Source: a sulfur-oxidizing endosymbiont of Gigantopelta aegis
GTDB lineage: Bacteria > Pseudomonadota > Gammaproteobacteria > GRL18
Assembly (NCBI RefSeq): GCF_016097415.1
Contig: NZ_JAEHGE010000001.1
Coordinates: forward strand, 1,971,157-2,035,156
Length of the DNA: 64,000 nucleotides
Direction of reading: 5' to 3'
Positions 63,983-64,000 of the stretch are shown here, one piece after another. A program made the translations under genes and the position numbers. The notes below the pieces were generated by a model. The model made no database searches. It was not told where the DNA came from and was given only the letters and a program-made list of their open reading frames with translations. The first letter of the stretch is position 1. Every line of letters starts with the position of its first letter.

Positions 63983-64000
63983 ATGGAAAAAATAATTCCA
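63983..64000 (+). CDS. fliP: Start of FliP (cut by window edge)
   Basis: Only ATG GAA AAA ATA ATT CCA is present, 31 bases after fliO and preceded by AGGTGATCC. The position after fliLMNO makes FliP very likely, but six codons carry no diagnostic sequence. Confidence 0.5.

Overview
The window reads as one contiguous stretch of a moderately AT-rich gammaproteobacterial chromosome. The evidence is the conserved block thrS-infC-rpmI-rplT-pheS-pheT-ihfA-merR, the genes rapA, slyD, htpX and an RraB homologue, and a polar-type flagellar cluster ordered as in Vibrio, Pseudomonas and Shewanella. A PEP-CTERM protein, a TRAP transporter and a Pro/Asn/Tyr-rich secreted protein fit an aquatic bacterium, possibly a sulfur- or methane-oxidiser. 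I cannot name the genus.

Layout. 1-5 kb: rapA (cut by the window edge), a secreted low-complexity protein, a hypothetical gene and a phosphofructokinase with a mixed ATP/PPi signature. 4.4-12.3 kb: the translation/IHF block, in which infC starts at AUC. 12.4-18.4 kb: RraB-like protein, slyD, htpX, sdaA, a TRAP permease remnant, a DUF6868 protein, tRNA-Pro(GGG) and a pentapeptide-repeat potassium channel. 18.5-21.7 kb: a complete TRAP transporter (dctPQM). 21.7-25.1 kb: an IS30 element carrying a 30-bp perfect palindrome, an orphan gene fragment and a decayed IS66-type element. From 25.3 kb to the end: flagellar genes mixed with other genes.

Flagellar region. It encodes two flagellins, FlaG, FliD, FliS, a FliT-like chaperone, FliW, FlrA, FlrB, FlrC, FliE-F-G-H-I-J, FliK, FliA, FliL-M-N-O and the first codons of FliP. 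By eye I find sigma-54-type promoters before flrB, fliK and fliL and sigma-28-type promoters before fliS and before a chemoreceptor-like/diiron-protein gene pair. This matches the known FlrA -> FlrBC -> sigma-54/sigma-28 hierarchy. The hierarchy looks damaged: flrB is frameshifted, flrC is frameshifted and split by an IS66 element with a perfect 8-bp target duplication, and fliJ is frameshifted at an A9 tract. Almost all the frame breaks, including those in the transposases, can be restored by changing one A or T in a short A/T run. This may be genome decay, phase variation, rescue by slippage, or consensus error.

The most interesting candidate system is the pair at 49.96-51.37 kb. A soluble protein resembling a receptor signalling domain is followed by a stand-alone metallo-beta-lactamase-fold protein of the oxygen-binding diiron protein (ODP) type, both behind a well-formed sigma-28 promoter. 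I infer an oxygen-sensing input into chemotaxis. A tiny rod-like protein made only of terminal helices, an unrecognised protein after the second flagellin, and a Gly-rich secreted protein divergent from a two-component system are also worth attention. Housekeeping genes (bolA, thioredoxin, hemH, moeA, mobB, nudF, yqiB-like) lie inside the flagellar region.
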